Positions 1-5,345 of a DNA stretch of 6,741 bases are shown piece after piece. The position numbers and the translations under genes are program-made. Position 1 is the first letter of the stretch; every line of letters begins with the position of its first letter. The stretch is from Lysinibacillus sp. (lineage in GTDB: Bacteria > Bacillota > Bacilli > Bacillales_A > Planococcaceae), in NCBI GenBank assembly GCA_012735355.1, contig JAAYHP010000412.1, positions 1 to 6,741 of the forward strand, written 5' to 3'. A model generated the notes under the pieces. That model was not told where the DNA came from and did no database searches. It saw nothing but the letters and a program-made list of their open reading frames with translations.

Positions 1-110
1 ATATTAATTTAAATACTTTATTTTTTTCAGATGAAGAATCGGAAGAAAAAGTATGTTACAGTTTACTTAATTTAGTATTTCATTTAGGAAAACGAGAAAG
101 GGGTTATGTT

Positions 111-623
111 ATGAAACAAAAAAGCATTTACGCATCATGCATCAACCATTCATATATGGACTTATATATTGCCGCATCGGACAAAGGTTTAGTTTTTATA
201 GGGGCTCAACATTCTTCTATGGAAGAATTAAAACAGTATTGCCAAAAACAATTTCCGCATTGTGAAGTAGTTGAAAATGATCTTTTCATTTCGCCCTATT
301 CTTCCCAATTGATTGAATATTTGGATGGTAAACGCAAACAATTTACATTACCTTTTGATATTTCTGGAACTCCTTTCCAATTACAAGTGTGGAATGAATT
401 ATGTAAAATTCCATTTGGCAAAACTGCTACCTATTCTGAAGTGGCAACGAATATTGGAAATCCAAAAGCAGTCCGTGCAGTAGGAGGAGCAATTGGAAGC
501 AATCCATTATCCATCGTCATCCCTTGCCACCGCGTCATAGGTAAAAACGGAAGTCTTACTGGTTATAGCGGTGGACTGGATGTAAAAAAACGATTATTAG
601 ATTTAGAAGGTATTCCTTATTGA
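111..623 (+). CDS. ogt: Methylated-DNA--[protein]-cysteine S-methyltransferase (Ogt/AdaB type)
   Basis: Suicide DNA-repair protein of 170 residues that moves the alkyl group from O6-alkylguanine (and O4-alkylthymine) in DNA to its own cysteine. Seen: the active-site motif PCHRV at residues 138-142 with acceptor Cys139; the DNA-binding helix region GNPKAVRAVGGAIGSNP at 116-132 with the arginine finger at Arg122 and the Asn hinge at 131; and the C-terminal LLDLEG segment, whose Glu166 fits the conserved active-site glutamate. The length fits a complete single-domain Ogt with a variable N-terminal ribonuclease-like domain (about 1-80) and the C-terminal methyltransferase domain (about 85-168). 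The ATG at 111 has a good ribosome binding site (GAAAGGGG, about 7 nt upstream). The same frame stays open upstream to the window edge, so an N-terminal fusion cannot be fully excluded. The last 21 bp overlap the convergent AlkD-type gene. I see no Ada-type regulatory domain inside the window. Confidence 0.95.
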   Translation: MKQKSIYASCINHSYMDLYIAASDKGLVFIGAQHSSMEELKQYCQKQFPHCEVVENDLFISPYSSQLIEYLDGKRKQFTLPFDISGTPFQLQVWNELCKIPFGKTATYSEVATNIGNPKAVRAVGGAIGSNPLSIVIPCHRVIGKNGSLTGYSGGLDVKKRLLDLEGIPY

Positions 624-1295
624 TCTTTTCATTTTTCGTATGCTTTCCTTCACTTCTTTGCTGATACGATGAGACTCAATTATTTTTTGTAACGCTTTAT
701 TATAAGTAAAATCATCTAAAGAATTTTTTTGTAAAAATGTTGTTGTTTCTTTGGGAAACTTTAAATAGGCAACGGATATCGCCCAAGCGACTGCCATTTT
801 AACATAATAGCCGTCATGCTTGATGTCATCCCATATTTGAAATAATTCTTCAATATACTTTTCTTCAATAAAATAACTAAGGGACATCACGATGGCAAAA
901 CGTATTTCAAATTCATTTTTTGATTGGAAATAGGGGTTAAGAAATTTCCACACTTCATCCCGATGCTTTTTTGTAAATTTTAATCCGACACAAAAACTAT
1001 CACATACAGACCAATTATCTATTTTAGGTACAAACCACTTAATCCACTTTAGTCTTTCCTCTAATGGAATGTTTACTTGCCCGATCACCATGCCTTTTAG
1101 CATAATTTCTTCAAAATATTCCTCTGTTCCATTCAATAAAAAATCTTCCCAGTCGCTTTTTGAAATTTCTTTTGCTAATGCTCTTAACTTCGGAATGCGA
1201 ACCCCAAGAATATTTTCTTGATTCGGTATTAATGTTTTTTGAAACAATTGATACTTCTGTTCAGACAGTTCTAATAGTTCTTTCCGTATTTCCAA
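603..1295 (-). CDS. DNA alkylation repair protein, AlkD-like HEAT-repeat glycosylase
   Basis: 230-residue all-helical protein of the DNA alkylation repair family (PF08713). In Bacillus cereus AlkD, the characterised member (237 residues), the enzyme excises N3- and N7-alkylated purines without base flipping. Seen: the N-terminal family segment ILGVRIPKLRALAKEI (about 29-44), then Trp95 and Asp99 in DNWSVCDSF, Arg132 in FEIRFAIV and Trp171 in VAWAIS. Their spacing (4, 33 and 39) is close to that of the AlkD catalytic set Trp109, Asp113, Arg148 and Trp187, so activity is likely. The start is TTG: an in-frame TGA lies directly before it, and GGGAG sits 9 nt upstream, so no longer form is possible. 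The 3' end overlaps ogt on the other strand by 21 bp. The gene lies 60 bp downstream of the DUF1648 gene on the same strand, with no clear terminator between them, so co-transcription is possible. Confidence 0.9.
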   Translation of the reverse strand: MEIRKELLELSEQKYQLFQKTLIPNQENILGVRIPKLRALAKEISKSDWEDFLLNGTEEYFEEIMLKGMVIGQVNIPLEERLKWIKWFVPKIDNWSVCDSFCVGLKFTKKHRDEVWKFLNPYFQSKNEFEIRFAIVMSLSYFIEEKYIEELFQIWDDIKHDGYYVKMAVAWAISVAYLKFPKETTTFLQKNSLDDFTYNKALQKIIESHRISKEVKESIRKMKRSIRNTF

Positions 1296-1304
1296 TCAAA
1301 TCAA

Positions 1305-1309
1305 CTCCC
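1305..1309 (-). promoter_or_regulatory. Ribosome binding site fixing the TTG start of the AlkD-like gene
   Basis: GGGAG on the minus strand, 9 nt before the TTG at 1295. The TGA stop directly before this TTG means translation must begin here or later, and this is the only well-spaced site. Confidence 0.7.
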
Positions 1310-1355
1310 ATATTTCAACATTTCGTGTCATTCGGTATAGAAGTGTGGAAAATGA

Positions 1356-1862
1356 TTATTTAATTTTGGATTGTTTATATATACCAATACCTATTGTAAT
1401 AATGAGGGAAACGATAATCCCCGGAATAAACCAAATCCAAAGAAATTCGGTTTTACCTAATGCGATTTGTACAATTTGAAAATTAATCAATGCAAAAAGG
1501 ATCATGCAAATATTTTTTATAATATTTAACATCTTTCGGCTATTTAAATAAAATTTTTCTGCATTTGATTCATTGATTCTTTCCGGATAATTATACATAT
1601 GGGGAGCTTTTTCAAAAAGAGATGTTAACAATAAAACAAACATTCCAATGAATGGCAATATGATTAACTCATATTTTGAACCCCATCGATCTACTTCACC
1701 TATAGCATTAAAATGTCCTGGTATTCGATCAGGAATTTGACTCCACTGAAAAATAATAAACAAATTAGACAATATAAATAAACCAATACCAACGATATCA
1801 CAGATTTTCTCCATTTTTGTTTTTGGTATATGAAGAATTGGTCGATATGGCGTTTTCATCAT
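1356..1862 (-). CDS. DUF1648 domain membrane protein
   Basis: 168-residue integral membrane protein with a DUF1648 (PF07853) signature, seen as the conserved segment IPDRIPGHFNAIGEVDRWG at about 43-61 just after the first membrane helix. Four hydrophobic stretches are visible at about 20-40, 64-83, 113-134 and 140-162. The N-terminus and C-terminus are short and basic. DUF1648 is found in Bacillus membrane proteins of the SdpI/YfhL class, where some members give immunity to toxic peptides, but most are uncharacterised. This protein is not shown to be an immunity factor, because no toxin gene is visible nearby. The ATG at 1862 is preceded by AAGGTGG (1869-1875) at 6 nt; a second ATG at 1859 is also usable. 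An intrinsic terminator lies directly upstream, so the gene depends on readthrough or on a promoter I could not identify. Confidence 0.85.
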   Translation of the reverse strand: MMKTPYRPILHIPKTKMEKICDIVGIGLFILSNLFIIFQWSQIPDRIPGHFNAIGEVDRWGSKYELIILPFIGMFVLLLTSLFEKAPHMYNYPERINESNAEKFYLNSRKMLNIIKNICMILFALINFQIVQIALGKTEFLWIWFIPGIIVSLIITIGIGIYKQSKIK

Positions 1863-1879
1863 ATCATTCCACCTTATAT

Positions 1880-1917
1880 AAAAATAAAGCTAGAAAAGGC
1901 TAATGCCTTACTCTAGC
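1880..1917 (-). terminator. Intrinsic terminator after the yqjE-cheW operon
   Basis: On the minus strand a stem GCTAGAGTAAGGC / GCCTTTTCTAGC (positions 1917-1889, loop ATTA, one bulge) is followed by a T-rich run (TTTATTTTTATA). It starts 11 nt after the stop codon of the CheW-like gene and ends directly before the ribosome binding site of the DUF1648 gene. The hairpin is nearly symmetric, but the T-run lies only on the leftward side, so it acts on leftward transcripts. Confidence 0.85.
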
Positions 1918-1928
1918 AATTCTATATT

Positions 1929-2405
1929 TTATGAATTCATCTCTTTTTCCTCTTTCAATAAATGATGTAAATAATCAATAATTTCCCGAATTCCTTCTAA
2001 TGAATTTATCAAAACGTCTGGATTCACAATCGTAATCATTCGATTTTCTAAATTGGCCACTGCTGTAAAATATTTTGTTTGAGAATAATTTACGAGCCCC
2101 ACTTGTTGAATGTCTTCATCACGAAAATCTAAAATTTCTTTCGCTTCACTCACAACTAATCCATAATTGACGACGTTCGTATTTAATACAATGATTCTCG
2201 CCAACGAATCCGTTGTTGGTTTGTTGTACAAAATAATATTAAAATCAAGGATAGGTATAAGCTCTCCACGAATTCGCGTAAAACCTACTAAATAAGTTGG
2301 CAAGTGTGGAATGGGGTTTATTTTTCCTATTTTTTCAATCGACACGACTTGATTAACAGGTATTGCGTATTCTTCATTTTCGCATCGAAAAACGATTGTT
2401 TTCAT
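1929..2405 (-). CDS. CheW-like chemotaxis adaptor domain protein
   Basis: Single-domain CheW protein (PF01584), 158 residues from the chosen start. CheW adaptors link methyl-accepting receptors to the CheA kinase at the cytoplasmic face of the membrane. Seen: MKTIVFRCENEEYAIPVNQV at the N-terminus, the IEKIGKINPIPHLPTYLVGF segment (about 23-42), the hallmark TRIRGELIPILDF (43-55), a second beta subdomain (about 68-130), and a charged helical tail to KEEKEMNS. There is no receiver domain, so it is not CheV. I chose the ATG at 2405 because GAGGTG (2412-2417) lies 6 nt upstream; the in-frame GTG at 2414 and ATG at 2411 lie in or against that site. The binding site overlaps the TGA of the upstream peptidase, which indicates translational coupling. 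No other chemotaxis gene is present, so its partner is unknown; it could serve a non-chemotaxis signalling array. Confidence 0.85.
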   Translation of the reverse strand: MKTIVFRCENEEYAIPVNQVVSIEKIGKINPIPHLPTYLVGFTRIRGELIPILDFNIILYNKPTTDSLARIIVLNTNVVNYGLVVSEAKEILDFRDEDIQQVGLVNYSQTKYFTAVANLENRMITIVNPDVLINSLEGIREIIDYLHHLLKEEKEMNS

Positions 2406-2411
2406 GAACAT

Positions 2412-2417
2412 CACCTC
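2412..2417 (-). promoter_or_regulatory. Ribosome binding site deciding the CheW start
   Basis: GAGGTG on the minus strand, overlapping the TGA stop of the peptidase gene (2416-2418) and lying 6 nt before the ATG at 2405. It rules out the upstream GTG (2414) and ATG (2411) as starts and shows that the two genes are translationally coupled. Confidence 0.75.
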
Positions 2418-3546
2418 AAATTGAACAATACTTGCAAGAACTTTTAACGATTTCTACTAATAAATCGGCTAATTTCTCCAATTCTTCAATAGGCATTCTT
2501 TCTTTTGTTGTATGAATATTTTCATAGCCTACCGATAAGTTCACTGTCGGTATTCCAAAACTTGAAATAATGTTTGCATCACTACCACCGCCTGAAACGC
2601 CAATTTGAGGTGTACGACCAATATTTCGGACAGCTTCGACTGCTATTTGCACCACTTTGTCTGATTCGTTTACTGAAAATCCAGGATACATGATTTGAAC
2701 ATCCACTTCTGCACGGCCGCCTAATTTTTCAGCAACTTTTTCGAAAGTCTCTTTCATATGTTTCGTTTGGTGATCTAATTTAGCCTTTTGGATGGAGCGG
2801 GCTTCTGCTAAAATTAAAACTTCATCGCAAACGATATTTGTTGCCTTTCCACCTTCAAAACGACCGATGTTTGCCGTTGTTTCATGATCGATGCGCCCCA
2901 ATTTCATTTCAGCAATCGCTTTTGCAGCTAGGGTGATGGCAGAGATTCCTTTCTCTGGTTCAACTCCTGCGTGGGCAGTTTTTCCAAATATCTTCGCTTC
3001 AATTTTAGCTTGGTAAGGAGCTGCAACGACAATACCCCCAACTTTTCCATCACTAACTACCGCATATCCATACTTGGCGAAAATCTTTTCCCGTTCCAAT
3101 TCCTTAGCCCCACGAAGTCCGTTTTCTTCACCAGCAGTAATTATGAATTGAATGGTTCCATGCTCAATTGACTGTTCTTTAAGTCGACGGGCCATTTCAA
3201 ATAGTGCAGCAATACCGGCTTTATCATCTGCACCTAGAATCGTTGTTCCGTCTGAATAAATATATCCATCATCCCGTATTTCAGGTTTAATTCCCTTTCC
3301 AGGAACGACTGTATCCATATGAACAGTAAAATAAATGGGTTCTATATCTTCTCTTCCATTCAATGTGGCTATAATATTCCCTGCACCATGACCATTTCGT
3401 GTATGGGCATCATCTTGATATACTGAAAAACCTAAATCCTCTAACTTCTTTATAAGTACGGGTGCAATTTTTTCTTCGTGTTTCGTTTCCGAGTCAATCT
3501 GTACTAATTCGATAAATTCATTTACTAAACGGCTGTTTCTCATCAT
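2416..3546 (-). CDS. yqjE: M20 family metallopeptidase, tripeptidase T-like (YqjE)
   Basis: Cytoplasmic di-zinc aminopeptidase-like enzyme of family M20, closest in my recall to B. subtilis YqjE and related to PepT; its true substrate is not established, though tripeptides are likely. 376 residues from the ATG at 3546. The full metal and catalytic set is visible: His76 and Asp78 in VHMDTV, bridging Asp107 in GADDKAG, catalytic Glu140 and ligand Glu141 in TAGEENG, Asp166 in VSDGKVG, and His345 in ENIHTT. The dimerisation (lid) domain spans about 180-290 and includes GKTAHAGVEPEKG and ANIGRFEGG. SGGGSDAN lies near 318. AAGGAG (3552-3557) lies 5 nt before the ATG at 3546 and 8 nt before the ATG at 3543, so either start is possible. 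The stop codon overlaps the ribosome binding site of the CheW-like gene. The protein ends in an unusual SCKYCSI with two cysteines. Confidence 0.93.
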   Translation of the reverse strand: MMRNSRLVNEFIELVQIDSETKHEEKIAPVLIKKLEDLGFSVYQDDAHTRNGHGAGNIIATLNGREDIEPIYFTVHMDTVVPGKGIKPEIRDDGYIYSDGTTILGADDKAGIAALFEMARRLKEQSIEHGTIQFIITAGEENGLRGAKELEREKIFAKYGYAVVSDGKVGGIVVAAPYQAKIEAKIFGKTAHAGVEPEKGISAITLAAKAIAEMKLGRIDHETTANIGRFEGGKATNIVCDEVLILAEARSIQKAKLDHQTKHMKETFEKVAEKLGGRAEVDVQIMYPGFSVNESDKVVQIAVEAVRNIGRTPQIGVSGGGSDANIISSFGIPTVNLSVGYENIHTTKERMPIEELEKLADLLVEIVKSSCKYCSI

Positions 3547-3600
3547 CAAAACTCCTTTATCATACCTTTTTCATCATCATTCTACGCTTAGTTGCTTAAG

Positions 3601-3630
3601 ATTACAAATTTCTCCACTTATACTGAACAA
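3601..3630 (-). promoter_or_regulatory. Possible sigma-A promoter for the yqjE-cheW operon
   Basis: On the minus strand TTGTTC (3630-3625) and TGTAAT (3606-3601) are separated by 18 nt, giving a leader of about 50 nt to the yqjE ATG. The -10 is good and the -35 poor. The left end of the insertion sequence may fall inside or close to this site, so part of the promoter may come from the element. Confidence 0.3.
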
Positions 3631-3647
3631 ATAAAACATACTAACAT

Positions 3648-3690
3648 TAGTAGTACAGACCTAGGCCAAGGTTTGTGCTACTATTTTTTT
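3648..3690 (+). terminator. Hairpin plus seven T's, terminator-like
   Basis: A 15-bp stem (3648-3662 with 3669-3683, two G-U pairs, 6-nt loop) is followed directly by seven T's at 3684-3690. By shape it is an intrinsic terminator for rightward transcripts. Within the element it may instead be the 5' stem-loop of the guide RNA, or it may insulate the recombinase gene from read-in transcription. CTACTA (3678-3683) can alternatively pair with TAGTAG at 3692-3697. Confidence 0.5.
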
Positions 3691-3834
3691 ATAGTAGAAG
3701 TGAAGGAAGGTCGAACAGCTCCTGGGACCAAATAGAGTCCGTATTAAAAACAGACCAACTTCACACCCTTATTTGAATCAGTTTAGTATGTTGGGTCCAT
3801 AGAGACCGTGTATAAGAAAATGGAATCGATAAGG
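3648..3834 (+). ncRNA. Candidate IS110 bridge RNA
   Basis: Known: IS110-group elements encode, before the recombinase gene, a structured RNA with a 5' stem-loop and two internal loops that pair with target and donor DNA. Seen here in the same order: (1) a 15-bp stem-loop, 3648-3662 with 3669-3683; (2) a module with outer stem GTGAAG (3700-3705)/CTTCAC (3759-3764), stem GGTC (3709-3712)/GACC (3753-3756), a symmetric 12+12-nt internal loop, and apical hairpin GGAC (3725-3728)/GTCC (3737-3740); (3) a module with outer stem CCTTAT (3767-3772)/ATAAGG (3829-3834), a 21+21-nt internal loop, and apical hairpin GGTC (3794-3797)/GACC (3804-3807). The two G-U wobbles in stem 1 pair only in plus-strand RNA. 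The RNA ends and guide assignment are inferred. An alternative closing of module 3 is CTTAT with ATAAG at 3812-3816. Confidence 0.6.
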
Positions 3835-3881
3835 CAATGTGAAGAACTTCTATGTTTGGCTAAAAAGGAGAGGCAGAAAAT

Positions 3882-5102
3882 ATGAAACACGTAGTGGCAT
3901 TTGATGTCAGTATGGGGAAAAGTACAATGGTCATTTACGACCGTTATCGTCAATGCGAATATGAGGGTGAAATAACCCATAACCGTTACTCTTTCGAGAA
4001 ATTAAACAAAACCCTTATAACTTTAACACAAAAAGATGGACAGGCACCTGATATTGTCTTTGAAGCAACAGGCGTATATTCAAAACCACTAGAACGATTC
4101 TTAGGTGATCAAGGTTATATGTATTATCGAGTTAACCCACTCGAAGCGAATATTCAAATGGCTTCAATGAGGAGACAAAAAACAGATAAAAGCGACGCTC
4201 ATGAACTTGCGAAAACTCACTTTAGAGTTGAACGTGAACAAACTTATCAAGAAGAGGATTATTATAAACAAATGCGTGCAATGACGAGATATTATGATGA
4301 ATTAAGTAGTGAAATGACGCATTTATATAGTCGTTTACATGCGATTCTACAATTGAGTTTTCCCGAGTTAGAAAAGCTATTCAGTAAACGTTCTGCTTTA
4401 TTTTTGAATGTCGTTCAATTATACCCTCATCCGGATCATGTGTTAGTTTGTTCAAAAACAGTGATTCGTAATCGTTTAAAAGCCAACACAAGAAAAAACT
4501 TATCATTGGCACGTGCTGAAGAAAAAGGGATCGCTTTAATCGAAGCAGCAAAAGAAGCGTATCCAGCAATTTCAAAAGATGATATTCGCTGCGAACAAGT
4601 GCGGGATTATGCCAAACGGATTGCAGACTTGAAGGAGAAAAGAGATCAACTTGTCCAAAAGATGGTTAAATTATCGAAAGATAAACAAGAGTATCAGATT
4701 TTAATTTCATTTCCAGGAATCGGAGAAACGACTGCAGTTCGTTTAATTGGAGAACTAGGAGATATTCGACGATTCAAAAACCATAAACAACTGAATGCTT
4801 ACGTCGGTATTGATATCATGAGATATCAATCTGGGAATACCTTTTATAAAGACAAGATTAATAAAAGAGGAAATAACAAACTTAGAAAGATTCTATTTTA
4901 CATGATCCAGACCATGATCCAACTACGGAAAAATACACAAAATCATATTGTAGATTATTATGATAAATTAAAAACGCAACCCCAGAGGAAACCTCATAAA
5001 GTTGCGTCCATAGCATGCGTGAATAAGTTCTTGAAATCGGCTTATCACCTTATCACACATAATCTGAAATACGATTACGAAAAGGCAACAATGCATCAGT
5101 AA
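3882..5102 (+). CDS. IS110 family transposase (RNA-guided DEDD recombinase)
   Basis: 406-residue recombinase. The N-terminal RuvC-like DEDD_Tnp_IS110 domain (PF01548, about 4-160) carries Asp8 (AFDVS), Glu61 (FEATGVY), Asp102 and Asp105 (KTDKSDAHELA), which sit at almost the same positions as the catalytic set of IS621 (11, 60, 102, 105). A central helical, charged region (about 120-265) follows, then the C-terminal Transposase_20 domain (PF02371, about 272-360) with SFPGIGETTAVRLIGELGDI, the candidate catalytic Ser317 in YQSGNT, and KRGNNKLRKI. All key residues are present and there is no frameshift, so the gene is probably active. The length is larger than IS621 (326 residues), mainly from the central helical region and tail. 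The ATG at 3882 has AAGGAGAGG (3865-3873) 8 nt upstream. A 9-bp inverted repeat spans the stop codon. No clear promoter was found close to the start; family members are expressed best from the joined ends of the circle. Confidence 0.95.
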   Translation: MKHVVAFDVSMGKSTMVIYDRYRQCEYEGEITHNRYSFEKLNKTLITLTQKDGQAPDIVFEATGVYSKPLERFLGDQGYMYYRVNPLEANIQMASMRRQKTDKSDAHELAKTHFRVEREQTYQEEDYYKQMRAMTRYYDELSSEMTHLYSRLHAILQLSFPELEKLFSKRSALFLNVVQLYPHPDHVLVCSKTVIRNRLKANTRKNLSLARAEEKGIALIEAAKEAYPAISKDDIRCEQVRDYAKRIADLKEKRDQLVQKMVKLSKDKQEYQILISFPGIGETTAVRLIGELGDIRRFKNHKQLNAYVGIDIMRYQSGNTFYKDKINKRGNNKLRKILFYMIQTMIQLRKNTQNHIVDYYDKLKTQPQRKPHKVASIACVNKFLKSAYHLITHNLKYDYEKATMHQ

Positions 5103-5107
5103 TCGTA
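5070..5107 (+). repeat. 9-bp inverted repeat spanning the transposase stop codon
   Basis: TACGATTAC (5070-5078) and GTAATCGTA (5099-5107) are perfect inverted repeats with a 20-nt spacer; the TAA stop at 5100-5102 lies in the right arm. It could be an RNA hairpin closing the transposase message or a structural part of the right end of the element. No T-run follows, so it is not a classic terminator. Confidence 0.6.
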
Positions 5108-5175
5108 AGTAAGATTATATCACAAAGACCTGGCGAAAAAAATGGAAATCGTGAGGTCTATTTGTCATGCGAAAA

Positions 5176-5217
5176 TTTATTTTGGAAGGAAGGGGTACCC
5201 CTTCCTTCCAAAATAAA
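5176..5217. repeat. Perfect 42-bp palindrome
   Basis: Two 21-bp arms (5176-5196 and 5197-5217) are exact reverse complements with no spacer; the centre is GGGGTACCCC. The outer part is TTTATTTT on the left and AAAATAAA on the right, so a transcript hairpin would not be followed by a U-run and an intrinsic terminator is unlikely. It starts 73 bp after the transposase stop and may lie within the right end of the insertion sequence or just outside it. Confidence 0.95.
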
Positions 5218-5263
5218 ATCTATGTTAACCAAATTATTTAATAAAAAACACTTGACTAGAGGT

Positions 5264-5310
5264 AAGAAAGGCTGTCCAGAAAGTCGATTACTTTCTGAAC
5301 AGCCTTACTT
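5264..5310. repeat. Hairpin repeat with 21-bp arms
   Basis: The arms 5264-5284 and 5290-5310 pair at 19 of 21 positions around a 5-nt loop (CGATT). One mismatch (5276/5298) becomes a G-U pair in minus-strand RNA, so the leftward transcript folds better. The core GGCTGTCCAGAAAGT resembles the palindromic GGCTGTCC-type intergenic repeats and terminators common in Bacillaceae (from recall, not checked). No T-run follows directly on either side, so termination would be weak. Confidence 0.7.
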
Positions 5311-5345
5311 CTTATAGTAATATTCTCTTAAAAGAAAATGATGAG

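Larger units (their letters stand above)
3619..5250 (+). mobile_element. IS110-family insertion sequence (ends provisional)
   Basis: The element holds one DEDD-type IS110 recombinase gene with a long non-coding stretch before it and a short one after it, as in the IS110 group (long left end) rather than the IS1111 group. Elements of this family move through a circular intermediate and usually lack classic terminal inverted repeats or a long target duplication, so the ends cannot be read from repeats alone. The limits given are provisional: a short CACTT sequence occurs at both 3615-3619 and 5249-5253, and CTTATAC at 3617-3623 is complementary to GTATAAG in the putative guide RNA (3810-3816). 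Other limits are possible, for example a left end near 3641 or a right end near 5160 or 5221. The secure core is 3648-5107. Confidence 0.6.

Noticed and set aside
1160..1363. 67-codon open frame on the plus strand
   Set aside because: Mostly antisense to the AlkD-like gene, with no recognisable features.
2971..3171. 66-codon open frame on the plus strand
   Set aside because: Antisense to the M20 peptidase in the region of its catalytic and lid segments; no family resemblance.
3783..3980. 65-codon open frame on the minus strand
   Set aside because: Overlaps the structured left end and the start of the IS110 transposase; composition is not protein-like.
4381..4575. 64-codon open frame on the minus strand
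   Set aside because: Antisense to the middle of the transposase gene, with no supporting signal.
5176..5217. Palindrome as a bidirectional transcription terminator
   Set aside because: A bidirectional terminator has A's before and T's after the stem. Here the order is reversed, so no U-run would follow the hairpin on either strand.
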